A stretch of DNA of 33,573 nt from Fibrobacter sp. (GCA_024398935.1 JAKSIH010000033.1:1-33573), one strand, 5' to 3'. Positions 25,013-33,573 are shown, numbered from the stretch's first letter. The notes: generated by a model from the letters alone, not told the origin. Numbers and translations are program-made.

Positions 25013-27781
25013 CTAGAAACCCTGGCCGATAACGAAGTTGAATTCCATATCGCCAACGCGTTCGCGGCTAGTACCGCTGTAGGTTTCACCCACATCCAGG
25101 GGCCATGCAAAGTCGAAGCCGATAATACCAAGCATAGGCACAACCACACGGAAACCGAAACCAATGTCCTTCTTCAGGCTGGAGGGATCCCATTCGCTCA
25201 GAGGATTGCGAGTGGGTTCTGCCACACGGGCGTTGCGGTTAAAGCGGTCGCCAAAGACATTACCTGCATCGAAGAAGAAGGGCAACAGGTAGAAGGTCTG
25301 GGGAACAAGGCCCAGCTGGAGTTCTGCACCCACATACTGGTAGCTACGACCCAGGCGGCTGTAACCGATGGAACCGGAACTATAACCGCGCATCATGCCC
25401 TCGTAACCCATAACGCCACCCATCTGGTATAGAGTGCGATACTGGAGCTGGTCACCGAAGATAACGCCGTATTCGTTGGTAAGAGCAAGAGTCAATCGAT
25501 CGCGGAAGATGGGGAACCACCACTTGATGGTCAGTTCCGTCTTCACGAAGTTGAAGTCGGAGCCCAGCACATCATCCGCCCACTGGACATCCAGCACGTA
25601 ACGGGAACCGTCGGTGGGGAACTGCGGCAGGTTCTTGTCATCACGAACCAGGCGGAAGTTCAAGGCGGACTCCACACCGGTATAAACAACATAACTGTTG
25701 GGGATGTTCTTGCCCTGCTTGTTCATGAGCCAGCTGTAACCGATCTGGCCATAGAAGTAGTCATCGGGCCACTTCAGGCGCTTACCCAGGTAAACGCTAC
25801 CGCCGTAACGGGTAATGTCCGGATCGTCGTAATCTTCCATATTCCACCAGGAGTAGCTAAGGCTTGCACCCAGAGTGATAGGCTTGTCGAGGAGCCAGGG
25901 TTCCTGGAAACTAATGGAAGCGCTCTTCTTGTCGGAACCATATTCCACGCTAAGGGATGCGGCCTGACCGTCACCCATACAGCAGTTGGGAATGGAAATA
26001 CTTGCAGTACCCACCATGCCGTCCTTCTGGCTGTAGGATACGCCAAGACTGAACTGACCGGTGCCAGCTTCCTTTTCCTGGACTGCGAAATCAAGATCCA
26101 CTTCCTGTTCGCCCACCACCTTGATGTCGGGGATGACCATGTCAAAGTAGTTCAGCTGCATGATTTCACGGAAGGAACGTTCCAGCAGGGACTGGCGGTA
26201 GGTGTCACCCGGATAGAGACGGACTTCACGGCGGATCACCTTCTCGTTGGTCTTGGTGTTACCGTGGATGTGCACCTTGTGAATCTGGGCGGGCAGACCT
26301 TCGGTCAGGCGATAGGACAGAGCTACCGTGGAGTCATTTTCGAAAGTACGTTCCTCATCGAACTGTGCAAACAGGTAGCCGTCTTCGCGGTAGGCTTCCA
26401 GCAAGGCTTTCTTGGAAGCATCGTAGAGGTACTGGTCAAAGACCATTCCGCTATCCAGACGGAAGGCATACTTCAGGATCTGGTCGTTCAGCACTTCGTT
26501 GCCGGAGAAGTGGAGGCCACCCATGTAATAGCGACGGCCTTCAATCATATGGATGTGAACGACGATATCGCTGGAAGTCTTGATGTTGTCATACTTATTC
26601 AGGGCCGGGAACAGTTCCTCGATCATATAGCGAACCGCGAGCTTTTCCTCGTAGGGTTTCTTCTTCTTGATCTTCAGGAGGGAATCGATCTTCGGGTTGT
26701 TCCACTTGCGGCCGTCCACCCTGGAAAGCCATTCCTTACGGGAATCCTCATAGCGGATAATGTCGTTCAGGTACTTCCAGGCATCCTCCTCGGACTTGAC
26801 TGTCGCAGCAGGTCTAGACACCCAGGTTTTCTCTCCCACGGCGCGATGGTTGCGGAAGAAGTGGGTTACCTGCATGGTAGGCTTGCCCGCCATCTTGTAG
26901 AAGACGGAGGACGTATCTTCCAGGGCAGCATTCATCTGAGTATAGAGAGGATCCAGCTTTTCGCCAAGGGGAACCATGCGGCCCATATAGAACAGGCAGG
27001 AGGAGTCCGGCAGGTATTCGGCGCTATATTCCGTCAATTCCGCATCCAAAAAGCCAAAATGGCGGATGGCGTTCAAAACGGTGTCTCGGTCCGCATTGAA
27101 GACGATTTCCTTAAATTCGCCGCCGCCATACCACTGGTCCTGCTTCGTGAGCATATGTTCCAGGATGTCTTCGCGGGGAACGTGGTCGTTACCCTGGATA
27201 TCAAATTCACGGACCTTCACCTTTTCGCCCTCGCGAACGAAGAACGTCACCATGTTGCGGTTTTCGTCGGTAGGAGTCTCGCGGTAGCCCACTTCAGCCA
27301 GCAGGTAGCCTTCGGAACGGTAGTAATCCAGCAAAACCTGACGGTCACGTTCAAGCTGGCTCTTGCTATACACCTGGCCCGGAATCAAACGGATCTTCAA
27401 GCGCAAATCTTCTTCGGAAACTTCGTCGGCGCCATCGATGACGGCGGTATCCAGGGCAGGCAGCTCCTTGATCTTAAAAATCAGGTCCACATCGGTACCT
27501 TCCCCCACATAGTCCACCCAGGCGGTCACGTCGTCGAAAAGTCCGGATTCGTAGAGAGAAGTTACAGAAGACTGCACCTTTTCGGAAAGGGCGGTGGGAG
27601 AATAGCTCTGGCCATCGCGAATGCCGATACGGCTCAGGACAGAACGTTCATCCATGTGCAAGGTACCTTCGACCTTCACCTTATGGATCTTATTTTCGGC
27701 CATGTAGCTTTCGGACATTTCGGACATATCCAGAAGCTGGGCCTGGGCAAAGCCAACCACCATCAATAGGACAAAAAGCAA
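25013..27781 (-). CDS. bamA: Outer-membrane protein assembly factor BamA
   Basis: A 922-residue Omp85 protein that folds and inserts beta-barrels. POTRA-like repeats begin at about 31 (HKVKVEGTLHMDERSV), 107, 186 (KVREFDIQGNDHVPREDIL), 415 (YYMGGLHFSGNEVLNDQIL) and 500 (IHKVHIHGNTKTNEKVI). The barrel runs from about 575, with the loop-6 motif MMRGYSSGS and the terminal FNFVIGQGF. POTRA3 appears to hold an insertion of about 150 residues (roughly 252-402). The start is uncertain: TTG 27781 gives MLFVLLMVVGFAQAQ with no basic residues or RBS. A CTG at 27793 follows AGGTAGG by six bases and would add the RSR of a better signal peptide (start 27793). Confidence 0.95.
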   Translation of the reverse strand: MLFVLLMVVGFAQAQLLDMSEMSESYMAENKIHKVKVEGTLHMDERSVLSRIGIRDGQSYSPTALSEKVQSSVTSLYESGLFDDVTAWVDYVGEGTDVDLIFKIKELPALDTAVIDGADEVSEEDLRLKIRLIPGQVYSKSQLERDRQVLLDYYRSEGYLLAEVGYRETPTDENRNMVTFFVREGEKVKVREFDIQGNDHVPREDILEHMLTKQDQWYGGGEFKEIVFNADRDTVLNAIRHFGFLDAELTEYSAEYLPDSSCLFYMGRMVPLGEKLDPLYTQMNAALEDTSSVFYKMAGKPTMQVTHFFRNHRAVGEKTWVSRPAATVKSEEDAWKYLNDIIRYEDSRKEWLSRVDGRKWNNPKIDSLLKIKKKKPYEEKLAVRYMIEELFPALNKYDNIKTSSDIVVHIHMIEGRRYYMGGLHFSGNEVLNDQILKYAFRLDSGMVFDQYLYDASKKALLEAYREDGYLFAQFDEERTFENDSTVALSYRLTEGLPAQIHKVHIHGNTKTNEKVIRREVRLYPGDTYRQSLLERSFREIMQLNYFDMVIPDIKVVGEQEVDLDFAVQEKEAGTGQFSLGVSYSQKDGMVGTASISIPNCCMGDGQAASLSVEYGSDKKSASISFQEPWLLDKPITLGASLSYSWWNMEDYDDPDITRYGGSVYLGKRLKWPDDYFYGQIGYSWLMNKQGKNIPNSYVVYTGVESALNFRLVRDDKNLPQFPTDGSRYVLDVQWADDVLGSDFNFVKTELTIKWWFPIFRDRLTLALTNEYGVIFGDQLQYRTLYQMGGVMGYEGMMRGYSSGSIGYSRLGRSYQYVGAELQLGLVPQTFYLLPFFFDAGNVFGDRFNRNARVAEPTRNPLSEWDPSSLKKDIGFGFRVVVPMLGIIGFDFAWPLDVGETYSGTSRERVGDMEFNFVIGQGF

Positions 27782-27833
27782 GCGGGATCGCAGAATAAAC
27801 CTACCTATATATCAAAAAAGACAATTTCGGCTT

Positions 27834-27841
27834 CAAAGATA
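27834..27841 (-). promoter_or_regulatory. Candidate -7 box TATCTTTG upstream of bamA
   Basis: TATCTTTG on the minus strand fits the FCB-group TAnnTTTG element and lies 40-53 bases before the possible bamA starts. A TTTG is 16 bases upstream, shorter than the usual 19-21, so support is weak. Confidence 0.3.
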
Positions 27842-27975
27842 CAAAAAACGAACATTTCAAAACAGCGAGTGCGCCGAAAACAGGCACGAATAGAACCTTA
27901 AAGAGCCCTAGGCATTTTTTCTGGAAAGTCTTTCTGGATTTTTTCATCCAAAAACAACTCTTTCAGGAACTCTCG

Positions 27976-28599
27976 TTAGTTTGTACGTTCCGAAAGGGAC
28001 CGATCGCGCATGCAGCGGACTGAATATCCCTGTTCCTTGTAATCGTGGTGAATGTCACCGTTGTTGTCCACACAGCTTGCGCCCCATGTTAAGGACTCCC
28101 TATCATATTTTTCGTCGGAAGTCCACAAGTAAGCGCCGCAGGAATCCCCGGCAAAGGAACCATCGTAATGTCTATATCCGGAAGGCTGCAAGCTCAGGCC
28201 AAACTCATCACGCCCATTGCTGTTGTTGCGCCAGCCGCTGACCGACTTCATTTTTAGGCCCGCACCACGAGAGCCACCCAGGGCGTCGTACAGTTTCTTG
28301 ACATCCGACTTTCCGGGAAGACGCCACCCATCCGGGCAGACTTTCAAGGCTGATTCCCACTCATAGTAACGGCCCATGGTTTCGCAAAGGTTTTCGTCAT
28401 TATTGAAGCACCAGCTGGAATCCGCCTTGAATCTCAGATTTTCAGCCATCCACTCCTGCTCATTGACGAGAACGGTTCTATAGGAATCACCATCCCTAGG
28501 GTCGGTCATTGTTCCCGCAGAGTGGATGACCGTCTGCGGAATACAGCCCCCCAGGGACAATAGCGCGATAATCAGAAGAGCCGGAACAGAACGAGCCAT
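27976..28599 (-). CDS. FISUMP-domain lipoprotein
   Basis: 207 residues. The N-terminus MARSVPALLIIALLSLGGC is a lipoprotein signal with Cys19 as the lipidated residue. The mature part is the 'Fibrobacter succinogenes major paralogous' domain: DGDSYRTVLVNEQEWMAENLRF, then GRYYEWESALKVCPDGWRLPGKSDVKKLYDALGG, then LSLQPSGYRHYDGSFAGDSCGAYLWTSDE and a final YSVRCMRD. This domain is highly multiplied in Fibrobacter surface proteins and is distantly like formylglycine-generating-enzyme/C-type-lectin folds; its function is unknown. It is last in a probable operon after the barrel gene (17-bp gap), RBS AAGGG. It is the best taxonomic marker in the window. Confidence 0.9.
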   Translation of the reverse strand: MARSVPALLIIALLSLGGCIPQTVIHSAGTMTDPRDGDSYRTVLVNEQEWMAENLRFKADSSWCFNNDENLCETMGRYYEWESALKVCPDGWRLPGKSDVKKLYDALGGSRGAGLKMKSVSGWRNNSNGRDEFGLSLQPSGYRHYDGSFAGDSCGAYLWTSDEKYDRESLTWGASCVDNNGDIHHDYKEQGYSVRCMRDRSLSERTN

Positions 28600-28616
28600 C
28601 CTTAGATTCCCTTACG

Positions 28617-29744
28617 CTAGAAGAAACTCCCCTTCACGCCCACGGCAATAGTCCACTGCTGTCCAAAGTCGCCCATGTCCGGCAGGTTCCATTTACGCAT
28701 GGGGCTTTCGTCATACTCGTCCTTGGAATCGGGAGCATTGGCCTTGTCATGGATGGGAATGGACAAAGCAAGGAAAATGGGAAAATCCGTATCGGAGAAT
28801 TCGATTCCATAGGCGAAGGCCGCAGACCAAGCCTGGTGATCCGGGTCAGGGCGGGGATCGTAGGAGCCAACCTTCTCGGAAGAAATCCAGGCAACACCCA
28901 GCGGAACCGAGAAGCTAAAGCCAAAGGACTGTACAATTCCCGGACGTCCGCGGTAACCGTACGCAATAGATCCGCCTACGCTAGGGGGCGTATAGGCACC
29001 CAGGTCGTTTTCGCCATAAGCCTTGAAGCGATACTTAAAGCGATCCCCCTTATGGGACATGCCATCCCAATAGGAATCGTTAAATTCATTTTCGCCAGAG
29101 AAGAGATGCATGGCAAAAGGATGAGTATAAGTCAAGCCGTAAAGCCAGATGCCCTTGTCCGTATCACGACTGTAATCCCAGCCCAAGGTCAGGCTATATA
29201 GGCCAGAGCCCTTCTGGAAACTGCTGGGAAGAATTTCCTGGGAAGCGTCGGTTCCGCGCTTAATGTCGTACTGACCCGTAGGAATGGAAAGGCTTGCGGA
29301 AAGGGAGGCAGCACCCCCACTGCCAATAGTCTTGCTAAAGTCAAGGGAAAGATCCCCCAGCCCCCCCGTAGTACGGTCCGTTGGCTGCTGATTGGTTCGA
29401 TACTGGACTTCTCCGCTATGGCTCATCCAGGGAATGCTTATCCCGATTTTTGTATCCCAGGTGGGCTTTACGGACAGGTGAGGGGTAAAAGTTACACCCG
29501 AAAAATTCTGACCTACGGAATACTTGGTAAAGGCTTCGACTTCCAGGTAGCCGCCCGAGACGCCCTGGCCAATCCACTTGATGCCATCGCCGGAACCACC
29601 ACCGGAACCGCCTGCGCCGCAGCCGCCGATGGACTCCCAGGGGGTAGAAACTTCGACGGGAGCATGATAACCCATAAAGCCTGCTACTGTAGTCAACAGG
29701 GCGGCTCCTGCCATTCCAAAAATTTTCATGTAATTCTTATTCAT
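28617..29744 (-). CDS. Outer-membrane beta-barrel protein, unknown function
   Basis: 375 residues starting at ATG 29744 (GAGG seven bases upstream; the in-frame GTG at 29756 overlaps the previous stop and has no RBS). A signal peptide spans about 1-25. A small Gly/Ser-rich segment (GGCGAGGSGGGSGDG, about 40-54) with one Cys follows. The rest has regular amphipathic strands (TGGLGDLSLDFSKTIG, ASLSASLSIPTGQYDI, YSLTLGWDYSRDTDKGIWLYGLTYTHPF) and ends TIAVGVKGSFF with terminal Phe. It resembles the transporter-like/meta-pathway phenol-degradation barrel type of 10-16 strands, a guess. The neighbours, two lipoproteins and a MATE gene, suggest a surface or export role. Specific function not recognised. 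Confidence 0.75.
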   Translation of the reverse strand: MNKNYMKIFGMAGAALLTTVAGFMGYHAPVEVSTPWESIGGCGAGGSGGGSGDGIKWIGQGVSGGYLEVEAFTKYSVGQNFSGVTFTPHLSVKPTWDTKIGISIPWMSHSGEVQYRTNQQPTDRTTGGLGDLSLDFSKTIGSGGAASLSASLSIPTGQYDIKRGTDASQEILPSSFQKGSGLYSLTLGWDYSRDTDKGIWLYGLTYTHPFAMHLFSGENEFNDSYWDGMSHKGDRFKYRFKAYGENDLGAYTPPSVGGSIAYGYRGRPGIVQSFGFSFSVPLGVAWISSEKVGSYDPRPDPDHQAWSAAFAYGIEFSDTDFPIFLALSIPIHDKANAPDSKDEYDESPMRKWNLPDMGDFGQQWTIAVGVKGSFF

Positions 29745-29752
29745 GGAAGGCC

Positions 29753-30931
29753 TCACGGAAGTTCAAGCATGTAGCCATTGTTTGCGCCCGTGGCAAGGAA
29801 CTTTCCGTCCATGGAACGACCGCCGATCATGGGAATCGGGGCAATTTGAGTTACAGAACCAATCCAGCGGAAGGAAAGGTCTGCAGGAGCATCCGCATCC
29901 AGGGAAATTTCACGCATCGCGGTACGGCCTGCGCTGCCATCCTGGACGGAAGGGAGAGACAGGTCATTCTTATTCAGGTAGGTGTGGGTCCCTTCAGGAA
30001 ATTCCGTCCAGGAAACAAACAGGCGTTCACCATACTTAAACCAGTGAGGCTGCATTGCCTCGCCCATCATGTCAGGAGTACGTTCGATCTTTACAGGAAC
30101 GGAATTCTCGGAAAGCTTCTGGATATAGGAAGTCCAGCCATCTTCCAGGATGTTAAAGACAATGAAGTTTCCATCCGGAGAAATCAGGGGGCTATCCACC
30201 AGCCAGTCCTTCATTTCTTCCGTCTTCTTCAAGGTGATTTTCTTTTTCAGACCGCCCTTGGCGAAATCCGCAAAGACAATTTCATTTTTGGAATCGACAT
30301 AAACCAGACGTACATTGTTGGTTCCGAAGAAGCCCTCCACCGTGGTATCGGAAGAAGCGGTATCAACGTCTGCGGAAGGATCCACCCACAGATGAGGCGT
30401 AGCCCATTCCCAGAGGTCCTTTTCTACAAACCAGAACTTTTTCTTGTCGGAAGTTCGGACAGCAAAAATGCCATAGTCCATGTTTTCACAGGAAGCTTTT
30501 CCATTAAGATCGTATCCGCGGAGTGCCACCAGATAATCCGGATGAGAACTCCATTCCGGATCCTGGAATTCGCATTCCTTTGCAGACTCGTCAACCATCA
30601 AGTACCACAGGACTTCGTTATCCTTGTTGGTAATGGTCAGACGATCATGATCCGCAGCCCCCTTCGTCTTGTAACCGGAATCCAGAGGAACCACGTTCAG
30701 CGTTCCGCTAAAGTTCAACCAAAGCATGGATCCAGGGAAATTGACCGTATCCTGTGAAATGGAAGGGTTGCAAATTTGCTTTCCGCCATCGATGGCATAA
30801 ACCGTCCCAATATTGGAGGACACGCTAGCGTTGCCCTTGTTGGACGAATCATCCAAATACTGTTCCGGCTCGTAGACACAAGCCGTCAAGCCAAGCAAGG
30901 CGCACAATGTGGGTACAACAAAATACTTCAT
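29753..30931 (-). CDS. TolB-like beta-propeller lipoprotein
   Basis: 392 residues with a lipoprotein signal MKYFVVPTLCALLGLTAC (Cys18). The mature protein has several WD40-like/PD40 strands such as PLISPDGNFIVFNILEDGWTSYIQKL, PHWFKYGERLFVSWTE and GGRSMDGKFLATGANNGYMLEL, so a propeller is likely; the family is not certain. The stop lies 8 bases before the next gene's ATG. The gap from the MATE stop is 21 bases, with no good RBS before the ATG (the upstream bases are AT-rich). Probably an outer-membrane or periplasmic lipoprotein that works with the following barrel. Confidence 0.75.
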   Translation of the reverse strand: MKYFVVPTLCALLGLTACVYEPEQYLDDSSNKGNASVSSNIGTVYAIDGGKQICNPSISQDTVNFPGSMLWLNFSGTLNVVPLDSGYKTKGAADHDRLTITNKDNEVLWYLMVDESAKECEFQDPEWSSHPDYLVALRGYDLNGKASCENMDYGIFAVRTSDKKKFWFVEKDLWEWATPHLWVDPSADVDTASSDTTVEGFFGTNNVRLVYVDSKNEIVFADFAKGGLKKKITLKKTEEMKDWLVDSPLISPDGNFIVFNILEDGWTSYIQKLSENSVPVKIERTPDMMGEAMQPHWFKYGERLFVSWTEFPEGTHTYLNKNDLSLPSVQDGSAGRTAMREISLDADAPADLSFRWIGSVTQIAPIPMIGGRSMDGKFLATGANNGYMLELP

Positions 30932-30952
30932 CGTGATGAAATATATAAAAAC

Positions 30953-32311
30953 CTAATTTTCCCTTGCCCACTCCAGCTGCTTTTTACGGACAATACGGCT
31001 ATAAACACAGGCCATGACCAGTCCCGTGGTAATCCAGCTGATGGGATAGCAGAACATCAGGGCCTTGAATGTTCCAAATTTCGGGAACATGGCGAAGACC
31101 CAGAAAATGCGGACACCACAAATGCCGAACACACAAATTAATGTCGGAAGCATGGACTTTCCCATACCGCGAAGGGCCCCGGAAGTCACATCGATCAGCA
31201 CATTGATGAATTCCAGACCAATGACAATGTACACACGGAACTTACCCGTTTCGATAATATTTGCATCGTTGGTAAAAACCGCAAGAATAGGATGATAGAA
31301 CAGACAGGTCAAGGCCCCCAAGGTAAATGTGGATAGTCCCGACAGGAGAAGCGTCCAGCGAACCACCTTCTTGCAGCGTTCCAGATTACGGGCACCATAA
31401 TTCTGTCCCACGAAAGTAACGCAGGCGTGGCCGAAGGCGTTAAGCCAGAAATACACGATCAGTTCAGGATTCATGGCTACCGCAGAAGCGGCCACCGCCG
31501 TAGATCCAAGGCTGTTTATGGCCGACTGGATGCACACATTACTGAAGGAGAACAGAGCTCCTTGCACACCGGCAGGTAAACCGATCTTAATGATACGTCC
31601 CAGAATCCAGGGCGTAAAGCGCATCTTCCAGAATTCAAACTTGAAGGGGCCAGTTTCCCGCATCAGGAAATACAGCAGCGTCAGGGAACTGATAACATTG
31701 GCGATTACCGTCGCGATGGCAACCCCATCCACGTCCATGTGGAATCCCACCACAAAGACCACATTTAGAATGAGGTTAATGGCACCCGCCACCAGCAACA
31801 CATAGAAGGGGCGCTTGGTATCCCCCTTGCTGCGGAGAAGTGCCGCGCTGAAATTGTACAACATGATAAAGGGCATGCCCACAAAGTAAATCTTGAAGTA
31901 GAGGGCAGCGGCATCGATAATGTCAGCAGGTGTAGATATGGCTGCAAGGATAGGTTTTGCAAGAAAAAGTCCAATAACAGCGAGAAGAATTCCACAAACA
32001 ACGGAAACCGCCACCGCCGTATGGACACCCCGGGAAACGCTCCGAGCGCTTTTTGCCCCCAGGGCGTTGGCCACCACCACATTGGCCCCGATGGAAAGTC
32101 CCACAAAGAGATTCACCATCAGGTTGATAATGAAGGTATTGGCACCGACCGCAGCGAGGGCGGCATCGCCAGCAAACTTTCCCACTACAGCCACGTCGGC
32201 GGAGTTAAACAGTTGCTGGAATATGGAACTGGCTGCCAGGGGCACGGCAAATTTCAGGATCTTATCCCAAATCGAGCCCGAGAGCAAATCCATTTTTTTC
32301 GCAGTTGCCAT
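30953..32311 (-). CDS. MATE family efflux transporter
   Basis: 452 residues from ATG 32311 (the TTG at 32323 would add four). It has 12 hydrophobic segments. The N-terminal half has DLLSGSIWDKILKFAVPLAASSIFQQLFNSADVAVVGKFAG, the MATE starting pattern, then NALGAKSARSVSRGVHTAV, and after TM4 the ALLRSKGDTKRPFYVLLVAGAINLILN segment. The second half carries FVGQNYGARNLERCKKVV and GALRGMGKSMLPTLICVFG. Such proteins export cationic compounds with Na+ or H+. No RBS is seen; a -7 box ends ten bases before the ATG, so the message may be leaderless. First in a likely operon with three envelope genes. Confidence 0.93.
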   Translation of the reverse strand: MATAKKMDLLSGSIWDKILKFAVPLAASSIFQQLFNSADVAVVGKFAGDAALAAVGANTFIINLMVNLFVGLSIGANVVVANALGAKSARSVSRGVHTAVAVSVVCGILLAVIGLFLAKPILAAISTPADIIDAAALYFKIYFVGMPFIMLYNFSAALLRSKGDTKRPFYVLLVAGAINLILNVVFVVGFHMDVDGVAIATVIANVISSLTLLYFLMRETGPFKFEFWKMRFTPWILGRIIKIGLPAGVQGALFSFSNVCIQSAINSLGSTAVAASAVAMNPELIVYFWLNAFGHACVTFVGQNYGARNLERCKKVVRWTLLLSGLSTFTLGALTCLFYHPILAVFTNDANIIETGKFRVYIVIGLEFINVLIDVTSGALRGMGKSMLPTLICVFGICGVRIFWVFAMFPKFGTFKALMFCYPISWITTGLVMACVYSRIVRKKQLEWAREN

Positions 32312-32320
32312 AATCGGGCG

Positions 32321-32351
32321 CAAATTTAGCTATTCAAGTTCTCCGCCCAAA
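32321..32351 (-). promoter_or_regulatory. MATE operon promoter (TTTG-N19-TAAATTTG)
   Basis: On the minus strand TTTG (32351-32348), 19 bases, then TAAATTTG (32328-32321), matching the FCB-group consensus with correct spacing. The predicted start of transcription falls close to 32315, only a few bases before the ATG at 32311. Confidence 0.5.
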
Positions 32352-32369
32352 GGGTAATTACTAACTTTG
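32339..32369 (+). promoter_or_regulatory. Candidate ychF promoter (TTC-N20-TAACTTTG)
   Basis: TAACTTTG (32362-32369) fits TAnnTTTG exactly; the upstream element is TTC instead of TTG at 20 bases. It would give a leader of about 45 bases before the ychF ATG at 32423. It overlaps the MATE promoter, so the two divergent genes share control DNA. Confidence 0.4.
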
Positions 32370-32422
32370 TAACGCAAAAAATTTTGGGCCGGAACAATCC
32401 GTCCCTACAACTGGAGATTATC

Positions 32423-33520
32423 ATGGGTTTTAAATGTGGTATCGTGGGCCTTCCCAACGTAGGTAAGAGCACCATCTTTAACGCAATCACCAACGCCGGC
32501 GCCGAAGCCGCCAACTACCCCTTTTGCACCATTGACCCCAACGTAGGCATGGTGAATGTTCCGGACGCTCGCCTGGACGCCCTGGTAAAAGTTTACAATC
32601 CCAAGTCCATCGTCCCGGCTGTTACAGAATTCGTGGACATCGCAGGTCTTGTGAAGGGCGCTGCCAACGGTGAAGGCCTTGGTAACCAGTTCCTCACCCA
32701 CATCCGTGAATGCCAGGCCATCATGGAAGTGGTCCGCTGCTTTGACGACGGCGACATCGTTCACGTTCACGGTTCCGTGGATCCGGTCCGCGATGTGGAA
32801 ATCATCGAAACCGAACTGATTCTGAAGGACTTGGAAAGCGTAGAAAAGCGCCTCGCTACCGAAGCCAAGAACGCCCGTATGGGTGGCGCCGAAGCCAAGG
32901 CCCGCCTCGCCGCCTGCGAAAAGCTCCGTGACGCCTTCCAGGAAGGTAAGGCCGCCCGCGGTCTCGCCGGCGAAAGCGAAGAAATGGACCAGATCATCAA
33001 GGACCTGGCCTTGCTTACCGCAAAGCCCCTGTTCTACTGCGCCAATGTGAAGGAAGACGACATCCTTACCGGAAATGCTTATGTGGACGCCTTGAAGGAA
33101 TACGCTGCAAAGAATGGACACGAAGTCATCATGATTTCTGGCAGGATCGAAGAAGAACTTTCCCAGATGGAACCTGCCGACAAGGTTGAATTCCTCAAGG
33201 AGCTGGGCCTCCAGGAATCCGGCCTGGACGCAGTTGTCCGCAAGGGCTACGAAATTCTCGGTCTGCGCACCTTCCTTACCGCAGGCGAAAAGGAATGCCG
33301 TGCATGGACCTTCGAGGCAGGCTTCAAGGCACCCCAGTGCGCAGGCGTCATCCACTCCGACTTCGAACGGGGTTTCATCCGCGCCGAAACCCTCTCCTAC
33401 GCTGACTTCGAAAAGTACGGCAGCTGGAACGCAGCCAAGGAAGCCGGCGTGCTCCGCACCGAAGGTAAGGAATACGTGGTGCAGGACGGCGACATCATGC
33501 TGTTCCGCTTTAATGTATAA
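32423..33520 (+). CDS. ychF: Ribosome-binding ATPase YchF (OLA1-type)
   Basis: 365 residues starting at ATG 32423, seven bases after GGAG; the longer frame upstream begins at TTG with no signal. Sequence begins [20 protein letters not shown] with the YchF/Obg Walker A (GLPNVGKST). Then come [16 protein letters not shown], the G3-type [20 protein letters not shown], and [12 protein letters not shown]. The C-terminal TGS-like domain has [42 protein letters not shown], a YchF hallmark. It hydrolyses ATP rather than GTP in well-studied members and binds ribosomes. It is the only plus-strand gene in the right third, with its own terminator. Confidence 0.98.
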   Translation: MGFKCGIVGLPNVGKSTIFNAITNAGAEAANYPFCTIDPNVGMVNVPDARLDALVKVYNPKSIVPAVTEFVDIAGLVKGAANGEGLGNQFLTHIRECQAIMEVVRCFDDGDIVHVHGSVDPVRDVEIIETELILKDLESVEKRLATEAKNARMGGAEAKARLAACEKLRDAFQEGKAARGLAGESEEMDQIIKDLALLTAKPLFYCANVKEDDILTGNAYVDALKEYAAKNGHEVIMISGRIEEELSQMEPADKVEFLKELGLQESGLDAVVRKGYEILGLRTFLTAGEKECRAWTFEAGFKAPQCAGVIHSDFERGFIRAETLSYADFEKYGSWNAAKEAGVLRTEGKEYVVQDGDIMLFRFNV

Positions 33521-33524
33521 AAAG

Positions 33525-33557
33525 GAACCCGCCGGCATAGCCGGCGGTTCTTCATTT
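33525..33557 (+). terminator. ychF terminator
   Basis: GAACC(C)GCCGGC, ATA loop, GCCGGCGGTTC: an 11-bp stem with one bulged C, then TTCATTT. It starts four bases after the ychF stop, with the position and strength expected of an intrinsic terminator though the T-run is short. Confidence 0.75.
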
Positions 33558-33573
33558 GCGGGCCCTGCCCTAG

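Noticed and set aside
27806..27830. GATATA/TATATA upstream of bamA as its -10 box
   Set aside because: The start of transcription would fall at or after the only RBS-like sequence, leaving no leader, and spacing to TTGAAG is 17 or 19 with poor -10 match; the TATCTTTG box fits a little better.
32405..33538. 377-residue minus-strand frame opposite ychF
   Set aside because: Shadow of a highly conserved gene; no motif, no RBS.

Overview
The window looks like a chromosomal segment of a Fibrobacter-type (Fibrobacterota, FCB group) diderm bacterium. The basis is a lipoprotein with the 'Fibrobacter succinogenes major paralogous' (FISUMP) domain, a BamA/Skp outer-membrane module, several beta-barrel proteins, a meso-DAP-type MurE, and promoters of both the TTGxxx/TATATT and TAnnTTTG kinds. 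I see no rRNA, tRNA, CRISPR array, integrase or recognisable IS transposase.

Layout. At 1-961 (minus) lies most of purT, cut by the window edge. At 1110-2726 (minus) is an outer-membrane beta-barrel protein, perhaps Wzi-like. From 16954 down to 2911 (minus) runs one tightly packed division and cell-wall (dcw) operon: mraZ, rsmH, ftsL, ftsI (with PASTA domain), murE, murF, ftsW, murG, murC, ftsQ, ftsA, ftsZ. Most junctions overlap by 1-14 bases. The operon starts at a promoter whose spacer consists of two 10-bp MraZ-box repeats, and it ends at a hairpin terminator. mraY, murD and ddl are absent from it.

Three plus-strand genes follow at 17331-20461: a CsgG/FlgO-like secreted protein, a FliB-type cysteine-cluster protein and a DUF1848 protein. 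The FliB-like frame contains a REP-like repeat. The stretch 20461-22620 is AT-rich and unusual. It holds a 217-bp MITE-like element whose inverted ends each form a hairpin, an orphan ABC-2 permease, and an AAA ATPase (ATPase_2 type, Walker A PRKYGKTGL). The ATPase gene is bracketed on both sides by 13-bp near-palindromes (ACCTA-TTT-TAGGT type) on an exact 14-bp period. The upstream set overlaps a strong promoter for the gene. This is the best candidate in the window for an undescribed unit, either a self-regulated or a mobile ATPase module.

The right part, all minus except the last gene, carries ettA (ABC-F translation factor), skp/ompH and bamA, then a probable operon of MATE transporter, beta-propeller lipoprotein, beta-barrel protein and FISUMP lipoprotein. 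ychF (plus) diverges from the MATE gene and ends in a clear hairpin.

Functionally the window joins three jobs: building and dividing the wall (dcw), building the outer membrane (BamA, Skp and several surface lipoproteins or barrels), and translation-linked ATPases/GTPases (EttA, YchF). Protein family calls are from sequence motifs read by eye; no database search was run.
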